NCBI GenBank assembly: GCA_964019695.1
Contig: OZ026520.1
Coordinates: forward strand, 29,980,120-30,044,119
Length of the DNA: 64,000 bases
Direction: 5' to 3'
DNA from: Loripinus fragilis
Taxonomy: Eukaryota > Mollusca > Bivalvia > Lucinida > Lucinidae
Shown in pieces: positions 25,101-40,100 of the stretch (its first letter is position 1; each line of letters starts with the position of its first letter). Both the position numbers and the translations under genes were made by a program. The notes beneath the pieces are model-generated. The model did no database searches, was not told where the DNA came from, and saw only the letters and a program-made list of their open reading frames with translations.

Positions 25101-28100
25101 CCGTCATCTTACAACTTTTGATGGGTCTTCTCTCCCATTGAAGGCTCAAAGGTATGGTACATTTATGTTGTACAAAGATGCATCATTAAAGATAGAAATT
25201 CAGATAGGTTCATGTTCTGATTTTGATCTGTGTGTGATAGCTATAGCATTTGAATCAGGAAACTCAAGAGCGTCCATTGTGCCACGTGAAAATGGTGTTG
25301 TAAGGTACAATGGAAATGAGGTCATAATTGATGGTAGCTTGTCTCTATCCCTATACAGACTGAAACATCCAAGTACAGCTTATTTCTTACTCGAAAAAAT
25401 GTTTTCTGGATTTTCTGTGAAAATATTTGTGCAACAAAGCTACTTAAGCATTTCTATATCATCACAATCTTGCCCAGTCTCTTCTGTAACAGCAGGTATC
25501 TGTGGTGGTTGTGGCAGTCAGAGTTCAAGTACATGTGTATCAAATGATGCCCTTTGTGGCATTACTTATGGTGGTATTGCTCAAACTATTACCACCAGTC
25601 AAAGTGGTGCTGAAATCATGACAGCTATTGGGGAGTACAATAATCAGTTTCAATTAAACTACGAGGAGTCTATCTTTGCATCAAATGGAGAGAGCCCATT
25701 AACATCTGGTTATGGGATAGAACTAACATCTGATGATAGCTACATAAGTTTCCCTACATTTGGAGAAGAAATATTCAGCAATCCTGATGGTAGAGCTTTA
25801 GAGATTCGAGGTGAGTTTGAAACAGCAGATGGTGGCACAGTTTTCAGCTATAAAGCTGGAGAGAAAACATTTGGAGTGGTGATAGAAGATGGTAAATTTG
25901 TAATTCGCTATGGAAATGAAACCTATCCTACAGGCATTTCAGTAGTAGTTGGGGAACCATGTAATATTGGTATTTCATATAATGTACAAACTGGAGAAGT
26001 TGTGCTTGATTACATCTATGGTGATTCTAACATTCATTCCTATGCAGTAATTGAGACTATTGGTACTGGAGCTTTAGATGCTGGGGGAACACTGGTAGTT
26101 GGTCAATGGTCCAGTTATAACACACCGCCTCCTCCAGGTCATAGCATCTTCACAGTAGACAGAGTTAGCATATGGGACAAATCTATTAAACAAAATCAGT
26201 TTGTAAGCAACTGGCAAGTAAATAAAGCTTCAGAAGAACCTGGTCTTTCAGGTGTCTACAACCTGGATGAAGGCTCTGGGACAGAAACGAAGGATTCACT
26301 GACTGGCAATGTTGCTACTATAGATGAGGCTTCATCATGGACAGAGAGTGAAATTTACATTGTTCCTGAGAGTGAAGAGATGTCTGATTCCTCAGATACT
26401 GTTGCTATTAATGAAATGGCAGAAGCAGCATGTGGGGAGCTTAGAGATATTTTATCAGATCAATGCAGCCAATTGTCAGAAAGCTTGAACTCGATGTTTG
26501 CCAACTGCTATGAGGATGTAACACATACTGGCAATTCTGAGGCAGGACTGGCTGCAGCCTTACCTGTTGCAACTGAATGTAGTGAATTGCTTAATATTGA
26601 AAACCCTTTGAAAAGCCTTTGCAATGGTTTCCCAGGTGAGCAATTTCAGGGTTGGACAGGACTAAACTGTGATATAAAATGTGATCATGGTACTTACACA
26701 ACGGACAATGGATGTGAATGTGACATAGGTTACTATGGAGATGACTGTTCAGGAACATGTCCAGGTGGGCCTGTCCCACCATGCAGTGGACATGGAACTT
26801 GCACAACAGATGGCAAATGCTCCTGTGATCCTGCCTGGGATGGAGATGACATCTGTAGCTCATGTGGAGAGAACTATACACCTAGTGGTAGTTGTGATGA
26901 CTTGGTGGTTATACCTCCTAATAATTGTGCTGGGAACAAATGCAGTATGAAAGGAGGAAAAGTGTATCAACTGGATTGCACCCAAAAGACCTATAATACA
27001 ATCAACACTGACCTTACAATTTTGACTTATGGTGGAATAACAGTTACTGTAAGTATATTTTAGAATTGATCCTTGTCATGCTGAATATTTTTATGTACTA
27101 CACTCCTCCTTAATTTGTATTGTATCAACCTGCAGCATTACAGTTGTTAGCGTGTATTTTTAATCGGAGTGGAAAGCAGTGTGGACCTTGATCAGGTGGC
27201 TCCATCAGGAGCCAACTGATCTGGATCTACAGTGTTTTCTTAAAAGCATCAGCAGGACAAGGGTAAATTAAATACTAGTTCCCCCTGCTGATAACTTTTG
27301 CAAACAGTTTGGACACAGATCAAGCAAGACAAAATATTTGGCCTGATCTCGATCCAAACTGATAATCTGATGATACAGTAAATAGTAAGTGAGTATGATC
27401 AGGAAATACTACAATTACAAACCGCAGACAACCCCATGGCACTGCGAGGAAGAGCCGCTTAACCATCACGAGACACCAGGAAGACAAATTAAGCAAAGCA
27501 ACCAGCTCTCTCTTCCCCATCAAGATGATTGCAATACTAGAATTGACATAAAGTAACGTACAACAAAACATAGAACAATTACAGACTCCCAAAATGGGAG
27601 TAACAATAAACAAAAAGTCAACAACAACCTGTTTTAAGCGGCCACTCAAAAATAGACAAAACAAAGATCTTTAAGACAAATGGTAGCTTAGCGAAGATCG
27701 AAAGTATTGCTTGGATTAAGCAATAATCAGTCTTGAAAACCAAATTTTGGTCTTTTTTTTGAGTGGCGGCTTAAGACCAGTTTTAGCTGTATTATTGAAA
27801 GAAGTTTTCAAAAAAGAAATCTTATATGGTAACTGTAATAAAAGTTCAAACACTTTTTCTCTCGGCTCTCAAATAAAGTGTTTTATATTTGGCTTTGAAT
27901 CCACACAGTGTTTGCTACATTAGCAAACAGGGGAGACTGATTAGACTGCTTCAGATGCAGTCTGATCTGGGTCTGCACTGTTTGTCGAGGCCTTTTTGGG
28001 GGGCAGCTAGTGTTCAAAATTTTAGAATGTGTACCATAAATACCACAAACCATGTTAACTTAACTCAGAACATCTCAGTTCACCTGTACTCTATTATAGG

Positions 28101-31100
28101 GATAAACATGAATTTTCATGCATTACGATTCGCCAGGTCTGGAGGGAGATGTTCAAAAAGGGCAAAGCCTGAAGTGTTAACATTTCCTGAGGGACGTTGG
28201 GAATTTTATATGCACTGAGGAACAATGGTTGTTAATTACTATGGCATTATTCAATGATATGTTAATATGAATAAGAAAAGAATGGCGGTATATTTTAGCC
28301 ATTTCAGTCAACTGCTGGTTGGATAATTTCACATATTCTTGCTCCAGGGCCAAGCCATTTATAAGAGAGATAAAGAAACCTACTGCTGTAAACTGTTGTG
28401 GCCAGGAATGAGCATATTTAAAGTACCAAATCCATGCAATAACAGCAGGTGAATTGCCTTGTTCAATCATGGTTTTGTGACTGCTGAAACATGACTGTTA
28501 AAAGCTTTAAACACAAATATTATGCAATATTGAGGTGTTATGATTTTGGATGGCCTCCACACCCATATGGGTAACAAAAAACCATTAAAAATCATTCCCA
28601 CTAGAACCAAAGGCCAATAACCCTGGACCTTGGTATGTCATATCGGGGATAGGGGCCCTTCCAAGTTTGTTGATAAACCTAGAACTCTTATTATATTTGT
28701 AAGTAATGGTTCACTTTATATTGTAGATAAGTCAGATTTCATGCACATCAGCCAAATTCGTCTCGTTTACTTGCATAAAAAGATTAAAGATAATGGATTC
28801 ACAGACGGAAATTCTCTTCAGACACAAAATGGACATAACAAATGGTGGAAAGGAAGAGCATATCTACATTGATGATCAAAAGTGGAAAAACCAGAAGTTC
28901 TCTGTAGAAGATAAAGGAGCCTTTAAATTGTCTCTCAGTAGTGCTAAAACGGTAATTGTGTCCCATGAAGGAACTGGAGTGTCCGTTACGGTGAACAAGC
29001 GCAACGACTACCTCACCTTTGATCTGGTCACACCACAGGGTGCATCACCAATCGGAGGGCTTTGCAATGGAATATTCCAAATTCTTCCAGGCAATTCACC
29101 AGGGACATTACGACCAATAAGCGTATGTAGGATTATGATTATTCTCAGGCCTTTAGTTAAGAGTACATAACAGAAAAATAATTTTCTTATTTCTGAACCA
29201 AAACATATGTTATTGGTACTCAAAAGAACCCTCTCAATGAGACGGTTCTTTCAAGCATCCAAAACACATGCTAAAAATTATGGGTAAGAAAATATTTACA
29301 ATTTTACGGTGAAAATTTTTATTTATCTAAACTTATGTATTCTTCTTGTACATCGCAGTCCCCTGGCCCCCAGATAAGAGTGTGTATCTTATTTCTCAAC
29401 CAAAGCATATGTTGTGGGTACTCAAAAGAACCGTCTTGAGGAGACGGTTCTTTTGAGTACCCAAAACACATGTTTAAACTGATGGATAAGAAAAGAATCA
29501 CAATTTTATGCTTAATATGTTTGCTTAACTGACCCTATGGTCCCTTTATAACAGTATGTTAGGTGGTCCACAGGAATGAACTCTGTTATAAATGGATTGT
29601 GTTATAAAGGGACTATTTTACAAAGATGTTATATTTCATGGTCATATAGTTTCTTTGTAAAAATTCCATGGTAAAAAGATTTAGACCATGTTACAACCAG
29701 GCAACCACCAATTTAGCATTTTATTCCAATGAAATCTAAAGATTAGCTGTCAATAATTAAAATTGGCTATCTATTATTGTCATCCAAGTGCACGCTAAAC
29801 TACACAAAAACTTGTTCATTTCTACATGCTCATTACACTGAAGCATAAAAATAGTTGAGAAGTTTGTGAAATAAAAGTTTATGGTGAAAAACACTCATTT
29901 ATTAAATTGACATATGTTGTAGATGCACTTTGGAATTGCCTCAATTAGGCAATTCCAAAGTGTACCAACAACATATCACATGTGATTATTGTCATTATCA
30001 CTTATTTTTCCCATTTCACAGAAATGTTTATTTTAAATAAATCATTTTCTTATAAAATTTACATTGCTAAGGCAAATGATCAGTAGAACTATGTTCATTT
30101 AATTATCAGTTTCATCCATCAAACAACGAAAGCTATGCTGAAGATAACTAAAGTCAATTTAAAAGCCAAAGTAAAATAATACAGCAATATATGTATACGC
30201 AAATACAACAATGTCAGTATAAAATTTGATTTGTTGACAGTCTCTTCAAACAGTATATGATTACATACACTTATAATGCACAGTATCTATGTAACATGTA
30301 TCATATTTTTCTCTACCAACTTACAAATACTTGATTCTATCTGGGTTATAATAGCACAAATGTTTTGTATGCTACAACCTACCATACAACATTAAATTTT
30401 AGTAATAAAAGTTTATGTTATTGTAGATGAACTAAAATATACAGGGAATACCAGCCTGTATTGTGAAACTATGTTTGTATAATTTGTGCAGCAGTTAACT
30501 GGGTACACTAAAATATTTTGGTTGTTGTTAAATAAGTGACTAGATTAAACTTAGTGTTCTTCAGATAAGTAATACAAAAATCTAAATCCACCATACATAA
30601 ACATTTCAGACTCGATTTAATACTGTCTTTCACAGCATTTTAGACATACTTATGCAGTACCTTATGATATATTTTATATGGTAAAATATGTTACTTTAAC
30701 AATTTTGACAGAACATGGGACCTTATCCTTATTCAGCTGTTATTTGAAAGCAAAGTTGTTTTTGTTAATGAGGTTTAAAACCTGTAACTTTGGCCAAATC
30801 AACATTTTCTTTTGTTTTTAAAAAAGTTCTAAAATAAAATATTTCACAAAAGTAATTATGCTTTAGCAATTTGACATAGTCTCTTAATAAGAACCGAAAA
30901 ATTGTATTGTAGACGAACAAGTATCTTTATGTCTAATTAAAACAAAAATCAGTTCAGGAATGAAATAAATTACCCTTTGATTATCATTTAGGGAATTAAG
31001 CAATATATAGAAAGCCGTAAAGTGTGTAAAATACGTTACATATTACCAAACAAACAAAAAACTGATACTTTACACCAGAAACAATGTTTAATACCCCCTT

Positions 31101-34100
31101 TAACCCTTCTTTATCAATATAATGCTTATATATGGTGTTTAAAAGCGTACATATAGGATTACATGCTTTGTTTTTAAATGAAAAGGTTCTTACTGTACAT
31201 AACGTTTTATTAGGGGTTGTCATATTCAACAGCTTATAACTTCTAAAGTTTTAGTGATATAAGCAAGCTGTTTGCAGTTTTAAAATGGTCAGTTAATTGT
31301 CTTTTAGATACAAGTTATTTTAATCTAAAATATTCCTGTAGAAGTTTATAAAAAGAAACTATATACTATAATATCAATGATTTTATAGGGTGTAGTTGAA
31401 AATGTAACGTTAATGACACCATAATGGACATAAATTACTCTAATAAATATCAGTATCTGCAGGAAATTAACTGTTCTTACATATTACATGACTGTTTAGC
31501 CAATTTGAATAGCTCAAGTACCACTTTAATAGCCTTAATTTTATATTTTTGTTTATAAAAAAATGAGGGTAACGTATTTAACACGCTATAGCACCCAAAT
31601 GCCCCCACTGCCAGATGGCCAAAATGTTGCAAAAAGCTCGTTAGATGTTATGCTTTAAGAAAAACATAGTCTACAAAGTTCCCCCTGGGGGGAGCAAAAC
31701 CCTTAGTACCTCATGGCCTAGTATCTCCTGAACCCATTTTCCAATTTTTGAAATATTTCATACACTTGCTTCAAGGTCATATCATGAGGCCAAAAATCAC
31801 TGAAAAGTAGCCAGCATTTCTTTCTTATTTACAGGTATCAGCCGAAGGATCTAGTTTTGTAAATGCAGATTATATACATAACGGAGATATAAGTAACATT
31901 AGAGCGGGTCATGCCGTCTGTATGGTAGCCACGACAACAACTGTAGATCTCACCACGGTGATCACTCAATCTCTGAGTATGACCACAGAACTATATGTGA
32001 AAACCTGCACAGCACCAGGCTGTCATGGGGTGATTTGGTCGTATGCTACCAAAAAGACATTTGCAGTGTGGAATAAGGGCACTGTTGTGATAACATTTGA
32101 CTTGGACACTTGGGATACAGGGTTAACTTTGGAAGATAATGAATGGAACCAAATTTCTCTAGTCTGGACATTAAAAGAAAAGAAGTTAGAGGTCTACGTT
32201 TACAATAGCGAAGGAAATCTCATTGCTGAACCATTTTCACATGGTCCCATCAGACCAAATCCTTTCAAAAAAGGCGGAAAATTGGCGTTGGGAAGATGGC
32301 AAACTTCTTCGAGAGATAATGGAAATCATGCAAGTGATACATTTGTAGGTTGTATAGATGAGCTTAGGATATGGAAAAAGTAAGTAATTCAAACTTAGCT
32401 CTTTGCCTACTGGTGTCGACTGCTGATAACCTTTAAAAATAGTTTTAGATGAATAGTTTGGACCCAGATCAGGCCCGACATTACTTCAGGCCTGATCTGG
32501 ATCCAAACTGGACACTCTGATGGTATTCCTGAAAGCATTTTTCAAAAAAGTTGATTTTAAAAAAAATTAGCAGACGCCAAAAAAGCATGAAAAATTACCC
32601 AGTAGGCAAAAAGTTAAAGCATCAACTGGCACCACTCTGTACTTAAAAAAAGTTAAGGGGCACGTCATTGCTTTTAGCTTTTTTGATTTGTTTGTTTGAT
32701 TTGATTCTTTACGTCCCATCAACGATCTTTCAGTTAAACAGGGATGGGTCTTCCTGGGTTGAACCAGTACTAAGCTAGGATAAATGTGTCTTGCTCAAGG
32801 ACCACAACGCAGTGATGCCAGTGAGACTCGAACCGGGGGCCCCTCAGTCTGTAGTCAAGCACTGAGCCACTGCGCTCCCTGACTTTTGGCTTTTACAGGT
32901 ATTCTTCCATCTGTCCAGCCACCTGTTCATGGTTTATCTTAACATTGGATATCTCATAAACTATACGAGACACAATCTTAACCCTTTTCTCCAGTCATAT
33001 ATTTGTCATCTGCTCTCTCTTCTGTTAGGCTATATTGTAAACAAAATGGACCAAGATCAGTCTGCTCTGGCATTTTTTCAACTTCAACACAAATTTTGAG
33101 ATCCTGATGAAATGCTGCATAATAAATGCCACATTGTGTGGCACACTGTTTGTCAATATACTCATATAGGAGTCACTAATATAAGAGTTATGTATGTAGT
33201 TATCTGTTCTATTTTTAGATCTTTCTCAGAAGAGGCAATGCATTATCACTGGGACATGCATGTTGATGGTAGTGAAAAGAAGCTGATGGCTTATTGGAAA
33301 TTTGATCGACTAAGTGGTAATGTCACCTTTATAGTAATTCCTTCAGTTTGATCTATGTAACTATGTAGAAAAGGTTTTGGATTTATTTCCTAAGTGTCCC
33401 AAAGCATCTGTATTAAAATTGATAAACCACTGGGGGGTTGCATGTTTAGTAACGTGTAATTATACTAATAGTGTCCATAACAATGTTGCATACATAGGGA
33501 CAAAATCTTAACTTTCATGCCAATAGTGTGATTCCAAAGTAATTTTAGTGCCATGTCATAATTAGAATCTAGCATTTGTGATTGTGTAGTAGTGAATTTA
33601 TTAGACTTTTTGCGAAAAAAAAGATAAAACTTGGCAAGCCTCCTATTTACTCTCTTTTCCTCAACCCATTTAATAAATTCAATTATACATGAATGCTCAT
33701 GTACTGTAGTATCCTCTATATAAGAAATTTAGTACCCGGACATAGCTTAGTAGATTGGTGAAACTCCAGACTCATGACCAAGAAGTTGTAGGCTCTAATC
33801 TCGCTGTCAATTTACGGTAAATGTTCTGAAATTTGAAACACTAGTTCCCTACCAAAACTGCCTTGACAAACAGCGCAGACCTAGATCAGACTGCTTTTGA
33901 AGAAGCAGTCTGATTAGGGTCTTCCTTGTTTGCTATTCTGACAAGCACTTTGTTAATTTCAGCCCTGATGACCAACAGTTTAATTGAGAACAGAAAGAGA
34001 AAAGTTTAGAAATGTTTGAACATTTACCATATGTCATTAAACAAAACACATTCTACAACGCATGTTTGGTAGGAAAAAAGGGGCTGAAGGATCAGTATTG

Positions 34101-37100
34101 CAAGAGTTATGCCACTTTATAGTTCTAACTGTATGGTGTTTGCAAGATGGCTAATATAGTGCATACTTAGTGAAATCAACTCCTCCTAAAGCCATCAGTT
34201 TAACCTTTTAATACTTTGCAGGTATATGTTACAGATATATTGAAGATGTGCATGAATAAGTTTAATGATGAAAAAATGATTTTTAATAAATTTACAGCAT
34301 TTTAACTTAGCCATTTTTGGACCATTGCATAATGTAAAATGATTGTCAACTCTTCTTAGAGCTTTAAGTGTATCCTTTCAAAACTTTGTGAATTTGGCTC
34401 AAATGGTCAGTGGATAACCCCTTTCCAGAGTGTTCAAATCATACAGACCTGTCGAAAAAATGGCCGACAGGTTCATCCACCTGTCTGTCCATTTGTCTGT
34501 CTGTATGTCTCTCTATCAGGAACTGTATTCTTTTAGCCATTGATAAATTTGATTCATTATTGGTTTCCATTGAGATGCTACATCTGTTTAATACTTCGTC
34601 AACATTATGGAAACATTTACATGTTAAGTCTTGTTGAATGAGCTAATGCATCAAATTATATAGCCAGATGCATGGAGGGACAACAGTTGCCCTTTTGCTT
34701 ATGAACAGTCAATCTCAGGTGAGCGACCAAGGACACTCTTGTTTCATTTTTATGGCTCAAATCATCTTTTCTCTTTACAGAATTGGATGATGGCTCCAAG
34801 AAATTGTTAGATGTTAGAAGCAGGACTGTGGGCTTTCCACCAGTTTATAATCCATTCTCACCGATATATCTAGTTGTCTCCGACCTCCCAATTACATATG
34901 AATCCTATAATGCTCGCCGTAGAAAACGTGAAGTTGACAGACAGGGCATGAATACTGCTATTGCCTTACACAGAAGAAAGCGACAAATTGTCTCCTATGA
35001 TATCAGCGCCTGTGATAGCGTGTTCACATCAAGCACCCTAGCAACGTGAGTAACTCACATCATTGGCGTAACTCCCATTACGCAGTATACGCATGTGCGT
35101 AATAAAAATAGTAACACTCAAGGGAGCTCACCTAATGTGGTTGAAGTGATTTTCCATTCCTTAAGGAACTCCTCTTAAAGGAAAGAATTCGCTCCCTCTG
35201 GGAGCAAATTCTTTCCTTTAAGAGAAGTTCCCATTTTGTGAAGGGAATTAATTGTAGAGAATCATTGCTTGATACTGTAGTCTCCCTTTGATGTGCGTAA
35301 CTTTTTCAGGGTTCTGGCTACGCCATTGCACCTTATAAGGGCCTTGACATGAGAAAACCTGTCTGTGAAGTTTTCGACCAAGTAAGACTCAATCCAGCCT
35401 GCTTAGCTACACAGACTAGCTAGAATCTTGAATTTTTGCATGTGGCAAGTTTAGCTTTCATACTTTCTAGACAGCGAATAGCAAAGACACTGATCAGACT
35501 GTGCTGAGGCCCAGGCTGGTCTGTGCCTTTGTTGATAACTGCAACAGGACCTTAGTTAAGAGTGTGTATCGAAAAACGGTTCTTTTGAGCACCCAAAACA
35601 TATGTTAAAACTGATGGGTAAGAAAATATTTACAATTTCACGCTCAAAAGTTTTGTTTATCTAAACTTGTGCTGCAACATATTCAGGTTTTCTCACATTG
35701 AGGCCCATTAATGAGCAATGTCATTAGTCAGTAGTTATCCAATCCAGAGGTTATAACACTTTTCATGCTCAACTCACAGGAGCATGAAAAGGGAGCCCAG
35801 TGGTAGAGTGCTTGACTCGAGACCGTGGGGCTGTGGGTTTGAGCCTCACCGGTGTCACTGCGTTGTGGTCCTTGAGCAAGACGCATTTATCCTAGCTTAG
35901 TACCGGTTCAACCCAGGAAGACTGGTCCCAGGCTGTTTAACTGAAAGATTGTTGATGGGACGTAAAGAATCAAATCAAACAAACAAACAGGAGCATGAAA
36001 TTCATTCTTGCCATAAATCTTAAAATGCTAACAATTGTGACCAGAGCAAATGACATTGTTTGCTGTTATGAGTAAAAAAATGCCTCCTTTGGTTTGTATA
36101 CTACTTTTTATAAAGATAACAAAGGGGTACGTGCATTAAGAGGCTATTTTGGCCCCCCTATGAGGCCAAAAAATGAAAAGTGCTTTTCACAAGTTTCTTC
36201 CTATTAGCTTATTAGAACAATAGCCCAAGTGTAAAAGTCTGGGATTGATTCTATTTTTACCGTTGCTATGGTAACAAAAATGGCTGCCAAAATAGGCTGA
36301 AAATAGGAAAGTGACCATTTTGGAGCAAATTTAAGACATTTGACAGAGAAATTAACATAGAGCACAAGCAAATACCAAAGAGATATTTTAACTGAGGGTG
36401 AGAATTATCACGGCACATAATATATTAAAAGGTTTTTTTGGTATTCGCTTGTGCTGATATCTAATTCTTAAAAAATCGCTCTGAAAAAGCCTTAAATTTG
36501 GCTCAAACTGACAATTTCTCTATTTTAAGCCTATTTTGTCGGCCATTTTTGTTACCATAGCAACGGAAAAAGTAAAATAAATGCCAGAATTTTACACTTG
36601 GACCATTCTTCTAATAAACCAATTGGGTGAAATTGGTGAAAAGCAACTTTCAATTTTTGGCTCCAGAGGGGGCCAAATTTGCCCCTTAATGCACGTCCCC
36701 CTTTCATGCTCAATTGTTTAGTATAAAAAATAAATTATGACCTCAGGACCACGATTCTGTCGGTCCTGATCTGGATCCAAACTGTTTGACACTCTGATGG
36801 TATTCCTGAAAGAATTTTTTTTTTCAGCAGGCAACAACAAAATCATGAAAAATTTCCCAGGTTGCATATAATGGACATTTTCCGGCTATTCACAAGAATT
36901 ATCATCTGCTCTCTTTTGGTTATATACTTTGATGGCCAATATTGCAAACAATATGAATCCAGATCAGACTGCTCTTTAGGGAGTCTGATCAGGATTCATC
37001 GTGTTTGCTTCTGTGTTAAGATAAGTCTAGAGTGCATTTAAATATATGCAACAGATGTGATAAGCAGACAACATTTTGTGGACAAAAATAATAACTGGAT

Positions 37101-40100
37101 AAGGGGTAACTCCTTGCCTGTCAGGGGTGAATTTTGTTGTTTGCTGATGATCCTTGCAAACTGTTTTGACCCAGATCTGGATCCAAACTGTTTGACGCAC
37201 TGATAATGTTCCCGAAAGAATTTTTTGAAAAAGTTAATTTTGAAAAAATCAGCAGACAACAAAAAAATCATAAAAAAATTACCCAGCATTCAAAGCATTA
37301 ATTGTCAAATGCTATATGAGCCAGTGAATGAGATTTCCAACAATGTAGTATGAGCGACCAGCAAAGCCTCAGACCAGCCTGCGCATACGCGCAGTCTGAT
37401 CAGAGCCTTTGCTAGTCCCTTGAGTATTCTATGATTGTTAAGCTAATGACTGAACACCATTTGGAGTTTCTAAGCTTAAAAGGAGGCTGCACAGGCTAGC
37501 CTGAGTGTACACTTGTCAAAATGCCACATTGTTGGAAATCACATAACACGGCTCAATTATGATATCTTTATTTATTTCAGTACTTGTCAATCAGTCAGCT
37601 CATTGGGAACTGTTTGGCGTGATGAATGCTTTAATGCTGGCGACAAGTATGAAGTGGCAGATGCAGTCCTTGGATTTGCTTCCGATTGTAAGCTGATTCT
37701 AGGCCTCATTACAAATCCTGCCTCAACCCTGTGCCAGGACTATGATGGACAGTTTAATTTCTGGGAGACAATGGGAGAAATCTGTGAACCAGAATGCAAG
37801 TTTGGAACTCGTCAATCCTCGTCATCATGTGTGTGTGAAGATGGATACTGGGGTGTTACATGTAACAACATTTGCCCAGGTGGTTTTACTGAACCCTGTT
37901 CAGGATTTGGAACTTGTGATCAAGCAACTGGAGTCTGCAACTGTCCCGTCAGTAGACTTACCTCTGATGACTGTTCTGTGTGTTCGTTGTCCTGGTATGG
38001 AACAAATTGTGAATTTGCCATTAATGAAGCAGATGGAAGTGTTACGGAGTCGGTAGCGATTGCAGGTAGATTGGGACATGTCTATTCATTAGATGGACTT
38101 AATTTTATCAACAAAGCTGTGGGTGAATACTTGCTTCTAGCTATATCAAATGTGATCATTGAAGGCAAATTTGTGACCTGTTATCAAAATTTCACCTGTT
38201 TACCTTTCATTGCCGCAAGAATTGGGGACATTAGCAATGGTTTTGCGGCAGTTACAGTACAAGCTAGACGGACATATAACTCCAAACCAAGGGTGTATAT
38301 CAATGGCATTGAGACTGTGTTAGATTCTCCAGCTTACTTTGAAGGATTTACTGTCAGCAGATCCTCTTTTCTTGAGGTGAATTTTGAGGTCACTAATCAT
38401 TTCAGTTTCAAAGCTCGGGTAGAAGGACAGTATTTACAGCTCACCATCAAGCTTCCTAACTCGCTTGTATCAGAGACCTCAGGAATATTAAGCGGAAATG
38501 AAGCAACCACACCAACCTTAAAAATGGCTCACCTTTTTGAAGCAGACACACCCTACTTTGATATATGCAATTCAGGCAGTTCTACCCAGTCTGTTCTTGC
38601 TAGCCCTAGTTCAACAACTCTAGTGTTAGACAGCTATAACCAGACAACAACCTCTCAGACAACATTAGATATGCTTAGATTTGTTGTGGCAGACTGTGAT
38701 AATTTCATACACTATCCTTCTTTAGCTGATAAACTTCAAACTATGGGAGGCTACAATCTGAACTTTGAACAAACTAGTGTGTATTCGGATTTAGCTATTA
38801 ACAACACCAGATATCCTAATATAACTATAGAACTTACTGTAAAGCAAGAAGCTGCCATTTCTGGTGGTGTTCTATTCTCCTTTACTTCAGACATTGTGTT
38901 TATGGTGATCAGTGGAGACACATCTCTTGAAATTCATACATATGATGGTAATAGTATAACTGTCCAAGAATCTAATGTCACTTTAGAAGCAGGTATTTGG
39001 AATACACTTGTTTTCTCCTACTACAGTCCATCTGGTGTTCTTGATATGTATTGTATTAAAGATGGAGGAGCCTTGACCAAGAGAGATTTTGTGGTTCTCA
39101 ATGGTATCTTTAACTCTACAGGGAAAATTTCCCTAGGACATTGGCATTTACCAGATAATGGTTTACCTTACACCGAACCATCAGCATTCAAAGGTGAAAT
39201 AGATAACTTCATGATATGGGGACAAGCAATTGAAAGTAGCCAGGTGTATGATCTCTACCAAATGGACCCAGCTTTAGCTTCTAGTGCCTTGTTATTTAAT
39301 CTTCAGTTTGATGAAGGAGATGGTAGCAGTACACAAGATGCCATTGGATATTCAACAGTTTACCTACCACAGTATCCATGGGTTGCACCAGATTGGCTAC
39401 CATCTGACATTGTGTACACTAGCATCAACGAACCAGGGGTCGAGTATTTTTACTTTGCAAATTCAACACTCGAACAAGAAGCATCAAGCATCTGTGCTAC
39501 GCATCTGTTGCCCAACTATGTACTTGTTGACTGTGTTGGAATGGATAATGGAACAAGACAATTCTTCTATCTAAATTGTATGCAGTCAGTGGCTGCCACA
39601 AAGGACACAACAGCTGGATTCAACACTGTTCTTGAATTGTTCTTAATATGTGAAGAGCTTCATGCAATGCCATCTACAACAACAACTGCTCTATGCTCTC
39701 AGCTGAATGTTAAAGAAATCAATGGCACAACATGTTCTAGCTCTTGTAAATTTGGATTTAGTGATGGATCTGGAGGATGCACCTGTGCCAAAGGTTACTA
39801 TGGTACCCAGTGTGATAGCGTTTGTCCAGGTGATTCTGACAACCCTTGTAGTAACCATGGTGACTGTCAAACTGATGGGACATGTAATTGCTGGTGGAAC
39901 TGGCAGGGTGACCCCAGCTGTTCATCCTGTAGTGTTGGTGTAAGTGGTAGTGACTGCACTGTTCTGAACACATCCTCACTTAGCTCCGGATCAGAAAAAG
40001 TTGCAGCAGTCTCTTCTAATGGCTACTATATGACCTTTGGAGGACAGCAAATTTCTTTCATAGGAGAAACTGGAGCTTTCTTGCTTTTTAGTTCATCCTT

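Larger units (their letters stand above)
26920..38013 (+). other. Module 5 (split over exons 8-13)
   Basis: VWD-like in exons 8 and 9, LamG-like in exons 10-12, furin-type sites in exon 12, C8-like across exons 12/13, EGF block 37736-38013. It is the only module with introns throughout and the only one with convertase sites. Confidence 0.72.

Noticed and set aside
28793..29170. Independent small gene with an ATG at 28793
   Set aside because: The frame is open back to a good acceptor at 28726 and matches the missing end of a VWD-like domain, so it is exon 9 of the receptor.
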